Assembly (NCBI GenBank): GCA_000436695.1
Contig: HF992621.1
Span: 1-14,710, forward strand
Direction of reading: 5' to 3'
Source of the DNA: Prevotella sp. CAG:1185
GTDB lineage: Bacteria; Bacteroidota; Bacteroidia; Bacteroidales; Bacteroidaceae
Length of the DNA stretch: 14,710 bases
Below are positions 7,677-14,710 of this stretch, in pieces (within the stretch, counting starts at the first letter, position 1; every line of letters begins with the position of its first letter). The notes beneath the pieces were generated by a model. The model made no database searches and was not told the DNA's origin. It was given only the letters and a program-made list of their open reading frames with translations. A program made the position numbers and the translations under genes.

Positions 7677-7733
7677 CAAACGAATCAGTTCATAACTTTA
7701 TTATATATAGCCCCACATTTATAATATTGGGGC
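7677..7733 (-). promoter_or_regulatory. Weak promoter and palindrome candidate upstream of the response regulator
   Basis: TTCGTTTG (7684-7677, minus strand) differs at one position from the TAnnTTTG consensus. Upstream of it lie an AT-rich TATATATAAT run and a 6-bp GC-rich inverted repeat, GCCCCA (7710-7715) with TGGGGC (7728-7733), separated by 12 bases. No U-run follows the repeat on either strand, so an operator is more likely than a terminator. There is no -33 TTTG at the right distance, so the promoter call is tentative. Confidence 0.3.
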
Positions 7734-7865
7734 GTGATTACATTACATAAATCAAGCCGTTAGCCGTAAGTAAAGGCACTGACAAATCAGGCCTAAGCAT
7801 GCCGGCTTATGTGACAAGCATGCAAAAAGAATGCCGAGACGGGACGAAGCATAAAATCTAAATGC

Positions 7866-7918
7866 AAACAAACGTGCCACGGTCCGTAACGGCATCCTTT
7901 GTAATCATTATCGGCACG
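7866..7918 (-). terminator. Weak terminator-like structure after the metal-pump gene
   Basis: CGTGCC (7918-7913, minus strand) can pair with GGCACG (7878-7873), followed by TTTGTTT. The loop is long (34 bases) with a small inner CCG/CGG pairing. It starts six bases beyond the pump stop codon. The short stem and long loop make termination uncertain, so read-through into the regulator is possible. Confidence 0.25.
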
Positions 7919-7923
7919 AGCCG

Positions 7924-10900
7924 TCAGAGCTTTCGCTCATTGAGCTTGCCTGTGTTGTCGTATATCTGGCGGCGGTATATGCCCTGCACGATAAGCGGGA
8001 ATACAAACAGGGTGAACAGTGTGGCTCCTACAAGTCCGCCGATAATCACCACAGCCAAAGGCCGCTGACTCTCAGAGCCTATGCCGTGGCTCAGTGCGGC
8101 AGGCATAAGGCCGAGCATAGCCATCATTGCCGTCATCAGCACCGACCTGATGCGGTAGCGCACGCTCACCTCAACAGCCTTGTCGAGCGGCATACGCGAC
8201 ATGATGTTGTGCTTTATGTCGGTAACCATTATTACGCCGTTCTGTATGCAGATGCCGAACAGGCAGATAAATCCTACGCCGGCAGATATTGAGAAGTTGA
8301 AGCCGGTTATCAGCAGTATCACTATACCGCCTACGGCAGCAAACGGAACGTTCATCAGCACAAGGCCCGCGTCGCGCGGATTGCCGAACAGTACAAACAA
8401 GATGATGAATATGAGAACGAGACTTATTGGCACAACCTGAGCCAGTCGGGCTGTGGCGCGCTGTTGGTTCTCAAAGTCGCCTGCCCATACAAACTTGTAG
8501 CCTTTGTCGGGATGAATCTGCGCGTCGACCTTTGCGCGTGCCTCAGCCACGGCACCTCCCATGTCGCGTCCGCGGACAGAGAACTTGACAGCACCGAAAC
8601 GTGAGTTGTTGTCGCGGAACACGAGCAGCGGACCCGTTATTGTGCGTATGCGTGCAAGCTCGCCTATCGGCACCATTGCGCCGTTGGCTGCCGGAACAAG
8701 AATCTTGCTTATCTGACTCTCGTTCATACGGAAGTTCTTCTCGTAGCGCACCATGATGTTGAATTTCTTCTCGCCTTCATACATCGTCGACGCGCTCTTT
8801 CCGCCGATAGCCATCTCGATAACCGACTGCACCGTCTCCTTGTCGATGCCGTAGCGTGCAAGTGCCGCCTCGTCGAGCTCAATGCGCAGTTCGGGCTGAC
8901 CGATGTTCTGTATCACTCCCAAGTCGGTTATACCCCGCACTGTCTTCAGTATCTTGTATATCTTGTTAGAGTATGACGCAATCTTCGACAGGTCGTCGCC
9001 ATACACCTTTACGGCTATCGAGCCTTTAACGCCGCTGACAGCCTCTTCAACATTGTCGGATATAGGCTGGGAGAATCCGAAGTCGACACCCGGAAAAACC
9101 GACAGGTCTTTAGCCATCTTGTCGATAAGCTGCTCTTTGGTCAGTCCGCTCTTCCATGTCTCCTCAGGATAAATCTTTACCAGCATCTCAACGTTGTAGA
9201 ATCCTGTAGGGTCGGTTCCGTCGTTCGGCCGTCCCGTCTGGCTCAGCACATTCTCCACTTCGGGATATTTGCGCAGCTTTGCCCTTATCTCGTTGGCAAG
9301 TTTTACCGACTTCTCGAGCGATATGCTGCTCGGCATTGAGGCACGCATGTATATTGAGCCTTCGTTAAGTTCGGGCAGAAACTCGGAGCCGAGCAGAAAA
9401 TAACATGACAGTCCGGCAATCATCACCGCTACCGACACGATGAGTGCCCTGCGCTTGTGGCGGCGGCACATGTAGAAAAAGCGTATGGCGTTGTCAGTAA
9501 GAAAGGCTGTAAACGGGTTGTGCTTCTCTCTTACGTTCTTTTTCAGCAGCACCGACGTTAGCATTGGCACGAGGGTCAGCGTGAAGAGCAGTGCGCCGAG
9601 CAGGGCGAAGCCGAGCGTATATGCCATAGGACTGAACATCTTGCCCTCAACCTTCTGGAACGAGAATATAGGTATGAGCGCCGTTATGATTATCAGTTTT
9701 GAGAAGAACACGGCCCTTGCGCGGTCGTTGGCGACACGCCTTATCAGTCCGAGCTTCAGCTGCTTGTTGTATTCTTTCATGCCGACCTTGCGGGCATGTG
9801 CGTCGAGCGCGACAAACAGGCCCTCGACCATAACCACCGCACCGTCGATAATGATACCGAAGTCGATGGCGCCCATGGATATCAGGTTGGCGCTCATGCC
9901 CTTGATGTAAAGGCAGATAAACGCAAACAGAAGCGACAGCGGCACTACTATTGCCACATTGATTGTGGTGCGCCAGTCGGCCATGAATAGAAATACGATT
10001 ATCGTAACCAGGATAAGGCCTTCGGCAAGATTGTGGAGAACGGTATGAACAGAAACGTTGATAAGGTCGGTGCGGTCGTAGAAGGGCACAATCTTTACGT
10101 CCTTCGGCAGCTGTGCCTGTATGTCTGCCACCTTTTTCTTAAGCAATGGTATAACGGCACCGGGGTCGTCGCCGCGGTGCATAAGCACCATACCTTCCAC
10201 AACATCGTTCTTGTCGCCGATGCCGCACTGTCCGAGTCTTGGCAGACTCGACTCCTTTACCGTTGCCAAGTTCTTGACAAGGATAGGCGTGCCGTTGACA
10301 TTCTTCACCACAACGTTCTCAAGGTCTTTAATGTTGGATATCAGTCCGATGCCGCGCACGACGTATGCCTGTGCGCCCTTGTTCACTATGTCGCCGCCCA
10401 CGTTGAGGTTGCATTTCTCAATGGCGTCGTAAAGCTCAAGGTTGGATATGCCGTAACTGTTAAGCTGGTTAGGATTTATCTGCACCTCAAAGGTCTTTAC
10501 CTCACCGCCAAAGCTCACCACGTCGGCAACGCCCGGCACGGAGCGCAGCTGTCTGTCAAGCACCCAGTCCTGCAGTGTCTTCAGTTCTCTTACCGAGCGC
10601 TTGTTGCTCTGCAGCGTATATCTGTAAATCTCGCCCGTAGGTCCTGTCGCCGGCTGCACTTCGGGCGACACGCCGTCGGGCAGGTCGGCGCCCTTTATAA
10701 GATTATAAACTTGCTGTCGGGCGAACGAATCGTCAACATGATCGTCAAACAGCACATTGACAACAGACAGACCAAACAGGGTAGTGCTGCGCACAATGGT
10801 CTTCTTCTGCACAGGATTCATGGCAAGCTCGATAGGAATGGTTACAAACTTTTCCACCTCCTCAGCGCTTCTGCCCGGCCATTGCGTTATTATGGTTACG

Positions 10901-11046
10901 TTGGTGTTGGTTATGTCGGGAAAGGCGTCGACAGGCGTCTTCTCGAAACAGTAGACTCCGAATATCACCACCAGCAAGGTCATAAACAGGATAAAGAACT
11001 TGTTGCGCAGCGAAAACGTTATTATGTTGTTTATAAAATTCTTCAT
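7924..11046 (-). CDS. czcA: CzcA-type heavy-metal RND efflux pump (HME family)
   Basis: This proton-driven inner-membrane pump exports metal cations from periplasm or cytoplasm. It has 1040 residues, full length for CzcA/CusA. The family opening is seen (FSLRNKFFILFMTLLVVIFG, then PVDAFPDITNTNVTI). TM4 has DFGIIIDGAVVMVE with Asp395, Asp401 and Glu408, matching CzcA D402, D408 and E415 that are needed for divalent-cation transport. CusA-type Cu/Ag pumps lack the first Asp. From remembered alignment, of the three CusA copper-binding methionines only the first is kept (Met567); the others are Asn618 and Glu668. Zn, Co, Cd or Ni is thus more likely than Cu or Ag. The usual VEN after the signature is VEG here. 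It is the third gene after the CzcC-like and adaptor genes, 12 bases after the adaptor stop. Confidence 0.94.
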   Translation of the reverse strand: MKNFINNIITFSLRNKFFILFMTLLVVIFGVYCFEKTPVDAFPDITNTNVTIITQWPGRSAEEVEKFVTIPIELAMNPVQKKTIVRSTTLFGLSVVNVLFDDHVDDSFARQQVYNLIKGADLPDGVSPEVQPATGPTGEIYRYTLQSNKRSVRELKTLQDWVLDRQLRSVPGVADVVSFGGEVKTFEVQINPNQLNSYGISNLELYDAIEKCNLNVGGDIVNKGAQAYVVRGIGLISNIKDLENVVVKNVNGTPILVKNLATVKESSLPRLGQCGIGDKNDVVEGMVLMHRGDDPGAVIPLLKKKVADIQAQLPKDVKIVPFYDRTDLINVSVHTVLHNLAEGLILVTIIVFLFMADWRTTINVAIVVPLSLLFAFICLYIKGMSANLISMGAIDFGIIIDGAVVMVEGLFVALDAHARKVGMKEYNKQLKLGLIRRVANDRARAVFFSKLIIITALIPIFSFQKVEGKMFSPMAYTLGFALLGALLFTLTLVPMLTSVLLKKNVREKHNPFTAFLTDNAIRFFYMCRRHKRRALIVSVAVMIAGLSCYFLLGSEFLPELNEGSIYMRASMPSSISLEKSVKLANEIRAKLRKYPEVENVLSQTGRPNDGTDPTGFYNVEMLVKIYPEETWKSGLTKEQLIDKMAKDLSVFPGVDFGFSQPISDNVEEAVSGVKGSIAVKVYGDDLSKIASYSNKIYKILKTVRGITDLGVIQNIGQPELRIELDEAALARYGIDKETVQSVIEMAIGGKSASTMYEGEKKFNIMVRYEKNFRMNESQISKILVPAANGAMVPIGELARIRTITGPLLVFRDNNSRFGAVKFSVRGRDMGGAVAEARAKVDAQIHPDKGYKFVWAGDFENQQRATARLAQVVPISLVLIFIILFVLFGNPRDAGLVLMNVPFAAVGGIVILLITGFNFSISAGVGFICLFGICIQNGVIMVTDIKHNIMSRMPLDKAVEVSVRYRIRSVLMTAMMAMLGLMPAALSHGIGSESQRPLAVVIIGGLVGATLFTLFVFPLIVQGIYRRQIYDNTGKLNERKL

Positions 11047-11058
11047 AAGGCAGATGTT

Positions 11059-12153
11059 TTATTTTAGCGAGTTATACACAAGCAGCGCGTTATGAACTAT
11101 AATCCTGTCGCCTGCATTCAGTCCTGAAGCCACATAGTCGAGCGTGCCTGTTTCCTTTACCAGTTTCACTTCGCGGTATGACAGCACATTCTTGTTGTCA
11201 ACAACTACAACATAGTCTTTGTCGTCATCAAATATCACTGCCTCTGACGGTACGGCAGGATAACTTCCGCGTCCGGCAGGAACCGATACAAACACGTTGG
11301 CATACATTCCAGGTTTCAGCAGGTAGCCCTTGTTGCTCATGTTTATCTTCAGCTGTTCGGTCTTGCTTTCGGCATCGAGCACCGGATAAATCTTGTCCAC
11401 CGTGCCGTAGAATATCTTGTCGTCGCCGTAAGCCAGAGTCTTCACTATTGCGGCGGCTCCGGTTTTCACCTTGCTTATGTCGTTTTCGTATATGTCAGCA
11501 ATAATCCACACGTTGTCAAGTCCGGCTATTGTGAACAGCTGTTCGTCCTGGTCGGGGCGTATCTGCATGTCGGGGTTGATGTTGGCCTCGGTTATAAATC
11601 CTGATATAGGTGCCTTTATTTCGTAGGTCGACTTGCCTGTTATGTGGTTTATCGAGTAGATTTCGCGCAGGCGCTGCCTTTCAGCCTGTGCGTTCTTCAG
11701 GCTTTTGTCAGCCTGCAGTATGTCGCGGTCTGACGCCATACCTCCGTTATACATGTCGTGCATGGCCGACTTCTCGCGTCTCGCGGTGATAATCTGCAGG
11801 TCGGCGTCGTTCATCTGTTTCGCATAGTCGGCAACTTCGCCCGATCTTACCACGGCCAGCACCTGACCTTTGTGAACATAGTCGCCAACGGTGGCTCCCA
11901 TGCGTATCACCGTTCCGCCAAACATCGGAAACACATGAGCCACGTTGTTTGGGTCGCAGTCAACGTGTCCGTTGAGCACAAGCTCGTCGGCAAAGGCATG
12001 GTTCTGTACGGTTTCAACCGTTACCACCTTTCGCAGCGAGTCGGTAAGATAAGTTATCTGTATATTGTTGCTGCTGCCATTGTTCTTTGAGCACGACAAC
12101 ATCAGCAAGGCCGCCATTGCGGCTGTAATCAAAACTGTGTTGTTTCTTTTCAT
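11059..12153 (-). CDS. Metal-efflux periplasmic adaptor lipoprotein (CzcB/CusB-like)
   Basis: This adaptor links the CzcA-type pump to the CzcC-like channel. It has 364 residues from the chosen ATG. The signal sequence MKRNNTVLITAAMAALLMLS is followed by Cys21 and CSKNN, a Bacteroidota-style lipoprotein signal. The first lipoyl half is at about 76-103 (GGTVIRMGATVGDYVHKGQVLAVV). A short helical hairpin follows at about 104-175, then the second lipoyl half (YEIKAPISGFITEANINP), a beta-barrel and a membrane-proximal domain ending in LVYNSLK. There is no His-rich N-terminal extension as in Cupriavidus CzcB. The frame is also open upstream to a TTG at 12183 that overlaps the CzcC stop. I chose the ATG at 12153 because it gives a clean lipoprotein signal, with ACAGGAT just before it. 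It is the middle gene of the operon. Confidence 0.92.
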   Translation of the reverse strand: MKRNNTVLITAAMAALLMLSCSKNNGSSNNIQITYLTDSLRKVVTVETVQNHAFADELVLNGHVDCDPNNVAHVFPMFGGTVIRMGATVGDYVHKGQVLAVVRSGEVADYAKQMNDADLQIITARREKSAMHDMYNGGMASDRDILQADKSLKNAQAERQRLREIYSINHITGKSTYEIKAPISGFITEANINPDMQIRPDQDEQLFTIAGLDNVWIIADIYENDISKVKTGAAAIVKTLAYGDDKIFYGTVDKIYPVLDAESKTEQLKINMSNKGYLLKPGMYANVFVSVPAGRGSYPAVPSEAVIFDDDKDYVVVVDNKNVLSYREVKLVKETGTLDYVASGLNAGDRIIVHNALLVYNSLK

Positions 12154-12179
12154 ATCCTGTATCGTTTTTCTTTTCAATG

Positions 12180-13448
12180 TCAATATTTCACAACTTCGCG
12201 TCCTGCCGCCATGTTAAGGTCTTCGGCCGACAGAAACACTTTTTCTCTCACTGTTGATATTTCGAGCATCGCCTCTTTGTAGGTCTTGTAGAAGTCGACA
12301 AACTCTATCAGACTGATGTTACGCTTGCGGTAGTTTTCGTTTACGCTCTGGAAGAGAGTGTTGATGTTTTCCTTGTCAAAGTTGTCAGACACACTCTTTT
12401 CGAGCGACAGCGCACGTATGAAGTTCTCCTTTGCCACAGCCACTTCGTTTTGTGCCTTGGCTATGGCTCCGGCATAGTTTTCTTCACACTGGGCTATGCG
12501 TGCCTTTGCGCTGCGTATGTTGCCTTGGTTGCGGTTGAACAACGGCACGGAGAGACTGACGCCCACTGCAAAATAGTTGGGAAAATAGCCTGCGTTGCGG
12601 TCATACTGGCCGGTGATGTGTACCTCTGGCCATGCCTGCGACTTGCTGACATCGAGCGATGCCTTGGCCTGTTCGGCTTGGTTGCGGGCCATCATTACGT
12701 CTGAGCGCTGCATCAGACTGTCGGTAAGCAGCTTGTCGCACTCTGACACGTCGGGTATTGCCGATATGTCAGAGTGAAACACAGCATTGATGTTGATTGA
12801 GGAGGGTAGAGACATGAGCAGGCGAAGGCGCCCCTGAAGAGATGACACGCTGTCGAGAAACTCGTTTTGCTCTCTTCTCACCGACAGCAAAAGTGCCTGT
12901 ATGCGGGCTGTTTCAATCTTTGATATGTTGCCTTTCTTCTCTTGCACCATAAGTTGGTCGAGAGTGGTGCGCAGCGATACTATCTCGTTTTGATAAATCT
13001 TCATGTTGCGCTGCGCGAAGTAAAGCCTTACGAATGTTTTGTGAAGTTCGGCACGCAAGTTGCGCAACAGTTCCTCAAAGCGTGCCATGGCAACGTCGTG
13101 TCCTCGGTTTGCCTCTTTCACTACTTTGGAGTGCTGTCCGGCAATGCTTATCAGCTGGTCTACGTTAACAACCTGTTCGCTGTTGCGTCCGAAGTCGAAG
13201 TAGCGGTGATTAAGTCTGTTGTAGACATTCTCCTCGATAGAAATTACAGGATTATGATACAGTTTGGCCTGAGTTATGGCGGCGTCGGCCATACTGATGT
13301 TGCACCTTTCGGCCAGCAAGTCGATGTTTTGTACCAAAAAGAGCGAGTCGGCTTCCTCTATGGTCAGGTCAACAGTCTGACTGAAACCCGTGCTCGCCCA
13401 TAGAATAAATAATCCCGATAAAACAATCTTTTTACTGAATAACACCAT
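12180..13448 (-). CDS. CzcC-like outer-membrane efflux protein (OEP family)
   Basis: This is the outer-membrane channel of the metal pump. It has 422 residues. A cleavable signal peptide (about 1-23, likely cut at GFS/Q) is followed by DLTIEEADSLFLVQNIDLLAE, the usual opening of TolC/CzcC-type proteins. Two OEP repeats follow: about 50-215 with long helices (MADAAITQAKLYHNPVISI, then LRNLRAELHKTFVRLYFAQ) and about 240-415 (RSDVMMARNQAEQAKASL, then SVPLFNRNQGNIRSAKARI). SVPLFNRNQG is characteristic of the CzcC branch. Unlike the second channel in this window it is not a lipoprotein. It is the first gene of the operon; the -7 element lies about 30 bases upstream, giving a short leader, and its stop precedes the adaptor ATG by 26 bases. 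Confidence 0.94.
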   Translation of the reverse strand: MVLFSKKIVLSGLFILWASTGFSQTVDLTIEEADSLFLVQNIDLLAERCNISMADAAITQAKLYHNPVISIEENVYNRLNHRYFDFGRNSEQVVNVDQLISIAGQHSKVVKEANRGHDVAMARFEELLRNLRAELHKTFVRLYFAQRNMKIYQNEIVSLRTTLDQLMVQEKKGNISKIETARIQALLLSVRREQNEFLDSVSSLQGRLRLLMSLPSSININAVFHSDISAIPDVSECDKLLTDSLMQRSDVMMARNQAEQAKASLDVSKSQAWPEVHITGQYDRNAGYFPNYFAVGVSLSVPLFNRNQGNIRSAKARIAQCEENYAGAIAKAQNEVAVAKENFIRALSLEKSVSDNFDKENINTLFQSVNENYRKRNISLIEFVDFYKTYKEAMLEISTVREKVFLSAEDLNMAAGREVVKY

Positions 13449-13477
13449 ATTTTTTCCTGAACTTTAAATAACAGGTG

Positions 13478-13509
13478 CAAAGGTATTTATTTGTTTTATC
13501 AAAGAAAAG
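13478..13509 (-). promoter_or_regulatory. Promoter of the metal-efflux operon
   Basis: TACCTTTG (13485-13478, minus strand) matches the Bacteroidota -7 consensus TAnnTTTG exactly and continues with CA, as in the other two promoters here. At the -33 position (13509-13506) there is only CTTT, a poor match to TTTG, suggesting dependence on an activator. The leader before the ATG at 13448 would be about 25 bases. Confidence 0.6.
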
Positions 13510-13517
13510 CAATGTCA

Positions 13518-13555
13518 ATTAGACTAAATTAATACGATATTAGAAAAATATTAGA
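13518..13555 (-). promoter_or_regulatory. Phased ATTAGA-like repeat array, candidate response-regulator binding site
   Basis: Four hexamers start at 13518 (ATTAGA), 13528 (ATTAAT), 13539 (ATTAGA) and 13550 (ATTAGA) on the plus strand, at intervals of 10, 11 and 11 bases. The last two sit in an identical 10-mer, ATATTAGAAA, repeated 11 bases apart. OmpR/PhoB regulators bind direct repeats at one-helix-turn spacing, usually immediately upstream of the -35 region, as here. The region is AT-rich, so chance remains possible. Confidence 0.5.
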
Positions 13556-13653
13556 AACGCATTGATCAGTCTCGCAATGTTGTTATGTTATTGATAATGA
13601 GATGATTATGCGCGCAATGCCAATCTTGGCTAGCTATAATTAATTTTTTTTGT

Positions 13654-13719
13654 TACAAAAACCGGGAGACAACAGATTAGTTAAAGCTGTCTTGGCTTCT
13701 AATCCGTTGTCTCCCGGTT
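13654..13719 (-). terminator. Strong intrinsic terminator of the nitroreductase gene
   Basis: Arms 13699-13719 and 13660-13680 form a 21-bp stem with one non-Watson-Crick position. That position is a G-U wobble in minus-strand RNA but an A-C mismatch in plus-strand RNA. On the minus strand the stem runs into TTTTTG; on the plus strand no U-run follows. Both facts assign it to minus-strand transcription. It separates the nitroreductase from the metal-pump promoter. Confidence 0.85.
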
Positions 13720-13804
13720 ACTAAATATTGTTATGTCAGATGAATGTTGCCGCTCATGTATTGCTTGTGCCGTTATAGGCTTTTATGCGCGGCAGATATT
13801 GAAA

Positions 13805-14542
13805 TTACATAAATCCCTGATGCTTCAGTGCCTCAATCATTCCTGCCGACATGGCCTCGTTGTCTTTCTTGGTGTAGCGTATGTCGGTGAATATCTGTGC
13901 GAGAGTTTCCTTGTTGTTTATCTTTACGAACTCGCGGTTCTCCTCAAGTGCCTCTTTCTCGGCATAATACTTGTCGATGTCGGCAGGAGTATAGTCGTGG
14001 TATGTCTCGCTGTGTACAAACGAGTTGAGCGGCAGACGGTCGGTGAGCGGCGGATTCTCGTCGGGCCAGCCCAGTGTTATCGTTGCTACAGGCATTACGA
14101 GTTTAGGCAGACCTAACACGTCGATAATCATCTGCGGCATATATACGGTTGTGCCAAGATAGCACAGGCCGAGGCCTTCTTCCTCTGCAAGGTTGCAGAA
14201 TGTCTGAGTATAGAGCAGTGCGTCTGATGCTGCGTTGATGAACGACAGGAAGTTGTCGTATCCGGGTTCAGCCTTGCGGCAGCGGCACCATGTGCTTGCG
14301 CGGTTGAAGTCGGCACATATCGTGAGCACCACGGGAGCCTGAGTAACCATAGGCTGATTGAAATGTGCCGGAGCCAGCTTGGCTTTCATCTCGTCAGAGC
14401 GCGTAACCACCACGCTGTAGAGCTGCATGTTGCCCATAGTCTGTGTGCGTGCTGCCTCTGTAAGCAGTCGGTTGAGCAGTTCTTCACTAACTTCCTTGTC
14501 TGAATATTTGCGTATGCTACGCCTTGTGTTTATAGTCTTCAT
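13805..14542 (-). CDS. NfsA/FRP-family FMN-dependent nitroreductase
   Basis: This is a cytoplasmic flavoenzyme of the type that uses NAD(P)H to reduce nitroaromatics, quinones or flavins. It has 245 residues, close to E. coli NfsA (240). The N-terminal RRSIRKYSDKEVSEE (7-21) supplies the Arg/Ser residues that bind FMN phosphate. The central region has the family helices (INAASDALLYTQTFCNLAEE), GLGLCYLGT (124-131) contacting the flavin, and TLGWPDENPP (156-165), the typical NfsA/FRP segment before the C-terminal extension (DYTPADIDKYYAEKE). The physiological substrate cannot be read from the sequence. It is a single-gene unit with its own promoter upstream and a strong terminator downstream, so its proximity to the pumps does not by itself imply a joint function. 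Confidence 0.93.
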   Translation of the reverse strand: MKTINTRRSIRKYSDKEVSEELLNRLLTEAARTQTMGNMQLYSVVVTRSDEMKAKLAPAHFNQPMVTQAPVVLTICADFNRASTWCRCRKAEPGYDNFLSFINAASDALLYTQTFCNLAEEEGLGLCYLGTTVYMPQMIIDVLGLPKLVMPVATITLGWPDENPPLTDRLPLNSFVHSETYHDYTPADIDKYYAEKEALEENREFVKINNKETLAQIFTDIRYTKKDNEAMSAGMIEALKHQGFM

Positions 14543-14634
14543 ATCTTTTTATTTTTAATGTCTTCTGTTGCTGCGCCTTTTATCTGGCGTCAGTATGGTG
14601 CGGCTTTGCCTTAAAGAGCAGCTTCAGCCATGTG

Positions 14635-14642
14635 CAAAGTTA
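14635..14642 (-). promoter_or_regulatory. Promoter -7 element of the nitroreductase gene
   Basis: TAACTTTG (14642-14635, minus strand) fits the Bacteroidota TAnnTTTG consensus and continues with CA. No -33 TTTG is found at the usual distance. The leader to the ATG at 14542 would be about 90 bases. Confidence 0.5.
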
Positions 14643-14710
14643 ATCAAATTTCCCGTATTTCTTTGTCTAGCCTTTTCAATTATATTATTTTAAATCTACT
14701 TTGTCTGTAT

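Larger units (their letters stand above)
13449..13804. other. 356-base intergenic region upstream of the metal-pump operon
   Basis: From left to right it holds the -7 element for the metal-pump operon (13478-13485), the phased ATTAGA-like array (13518-13555), a small 5-bp inverted repeat GCCAA/TTGGC (13619-13630) of unknown role, and the nitroreductase terminator (13660-13719). About 85 bases between the terminator and the nitroreductase stop show nothing else recognisable. Confidence 0.8.

Noticed and set aside
10033..11067. 344-codon plus-strand reading frame opposite the start of the metal pump
   Set aside because: It is antisense to a full-length, motif-complete CzcA-type gene. Its translation has no recognisable domain and an odd His/Val/Leu-rich composition typical of a shadow frame.
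12154..12183. TTG start for the metal-efflux adaptor overlapping the CzcC-like stop
   Set aside because: It would add ten polar residues before a clean lipoprotein signal. The ATG at 12153 gives a standard signal and has a better upstream context.
13733..14116. 127-codon plus-strand reading frame over the nitroreductase end
   Set aside because: It is antisense to the conserved C-terminal half of the nitroreductase, with no motif or start signal.
14661..14706. CTTTGTCT repeated 38 bases apart upstream of the nitroreductase
   Set aside because: Two copies of an 8-mer in AT-rich DNA at the window edge are not enough to separate from chance.

Overview
The window looks like chromosomal DNA from a member of the Bacteroidota, probably a Bacteroidales organism close to Prevotella or Bacteroides. 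Three candidate promoters carry the TAnnTTTG -7 element typical of this phylum. Ribosome binding sites are mostly weak. The histidine kinase and efflux proteins also read like Bacteroidales homologues. The genus is inferred, not shown. Every gene I can support lies on the minus strand, so transcription runs from high to low coordinates. No RNA gene, insertion sequence, CRISPR array or integration scar was seen.

In order of transcription: (1) 14542-13805 is an NfsA/FRP-type nitroreductase, closed by a strong intrinsic terminator at 13660-13719. (2) 13448-7924 is a heavy-metal-efflux operon: a CzcC-like outer-membrane factor, a lipoprotein adaptor and a CzcA-type RND pump. The pump has the Asp/Asp/Glu signature expected for divalent cations. 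(3) 7653-5721 is an OmpR-family response regulator followed by its histidine kinase, ending at a hairpin terminator. (4) 5047-5720 is a 674-base intergenic region. It holds the kinase terminator, a strong plus-strand terminator with no plus-strand gene before it, a textbook Bacteroidota promoter, and a leader of about 325 bases with a possible 22-codon ORF. (5) 5046-1 is a second tripartite pump: an AcrA-like adaptor, an AcrB-like HAE1 RND transporter and an OprM/NodT-like outer-membrane lipoprotein that runs off the left edge.

The window therefore has a metal pump and a drug or amphiphile pump on either side of one two-component system. Each pump spans the envelope as inner-membrane RND trimer, periplasmic adaptor and outer-membrane channel. 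The two-component system probably senses envelope or metal stress. Just upstream of the metal-pump promoter there is a helically phased array of ATTAGA-like hexamers with 10-11 base spacing. This is the arrangement OmpR-family regulators bind, and I did not see it before the other operon. The metal pump is therefore the more likely target. The drug-pump operon instead has a long structured leader that may allow post-transcriptional control.

The gene content is ordinary for Bacteroidota efflux loci. The unusual material is in the intergenic regions: the phased array, the acr-type leader and the possible plus-strand small RNA.
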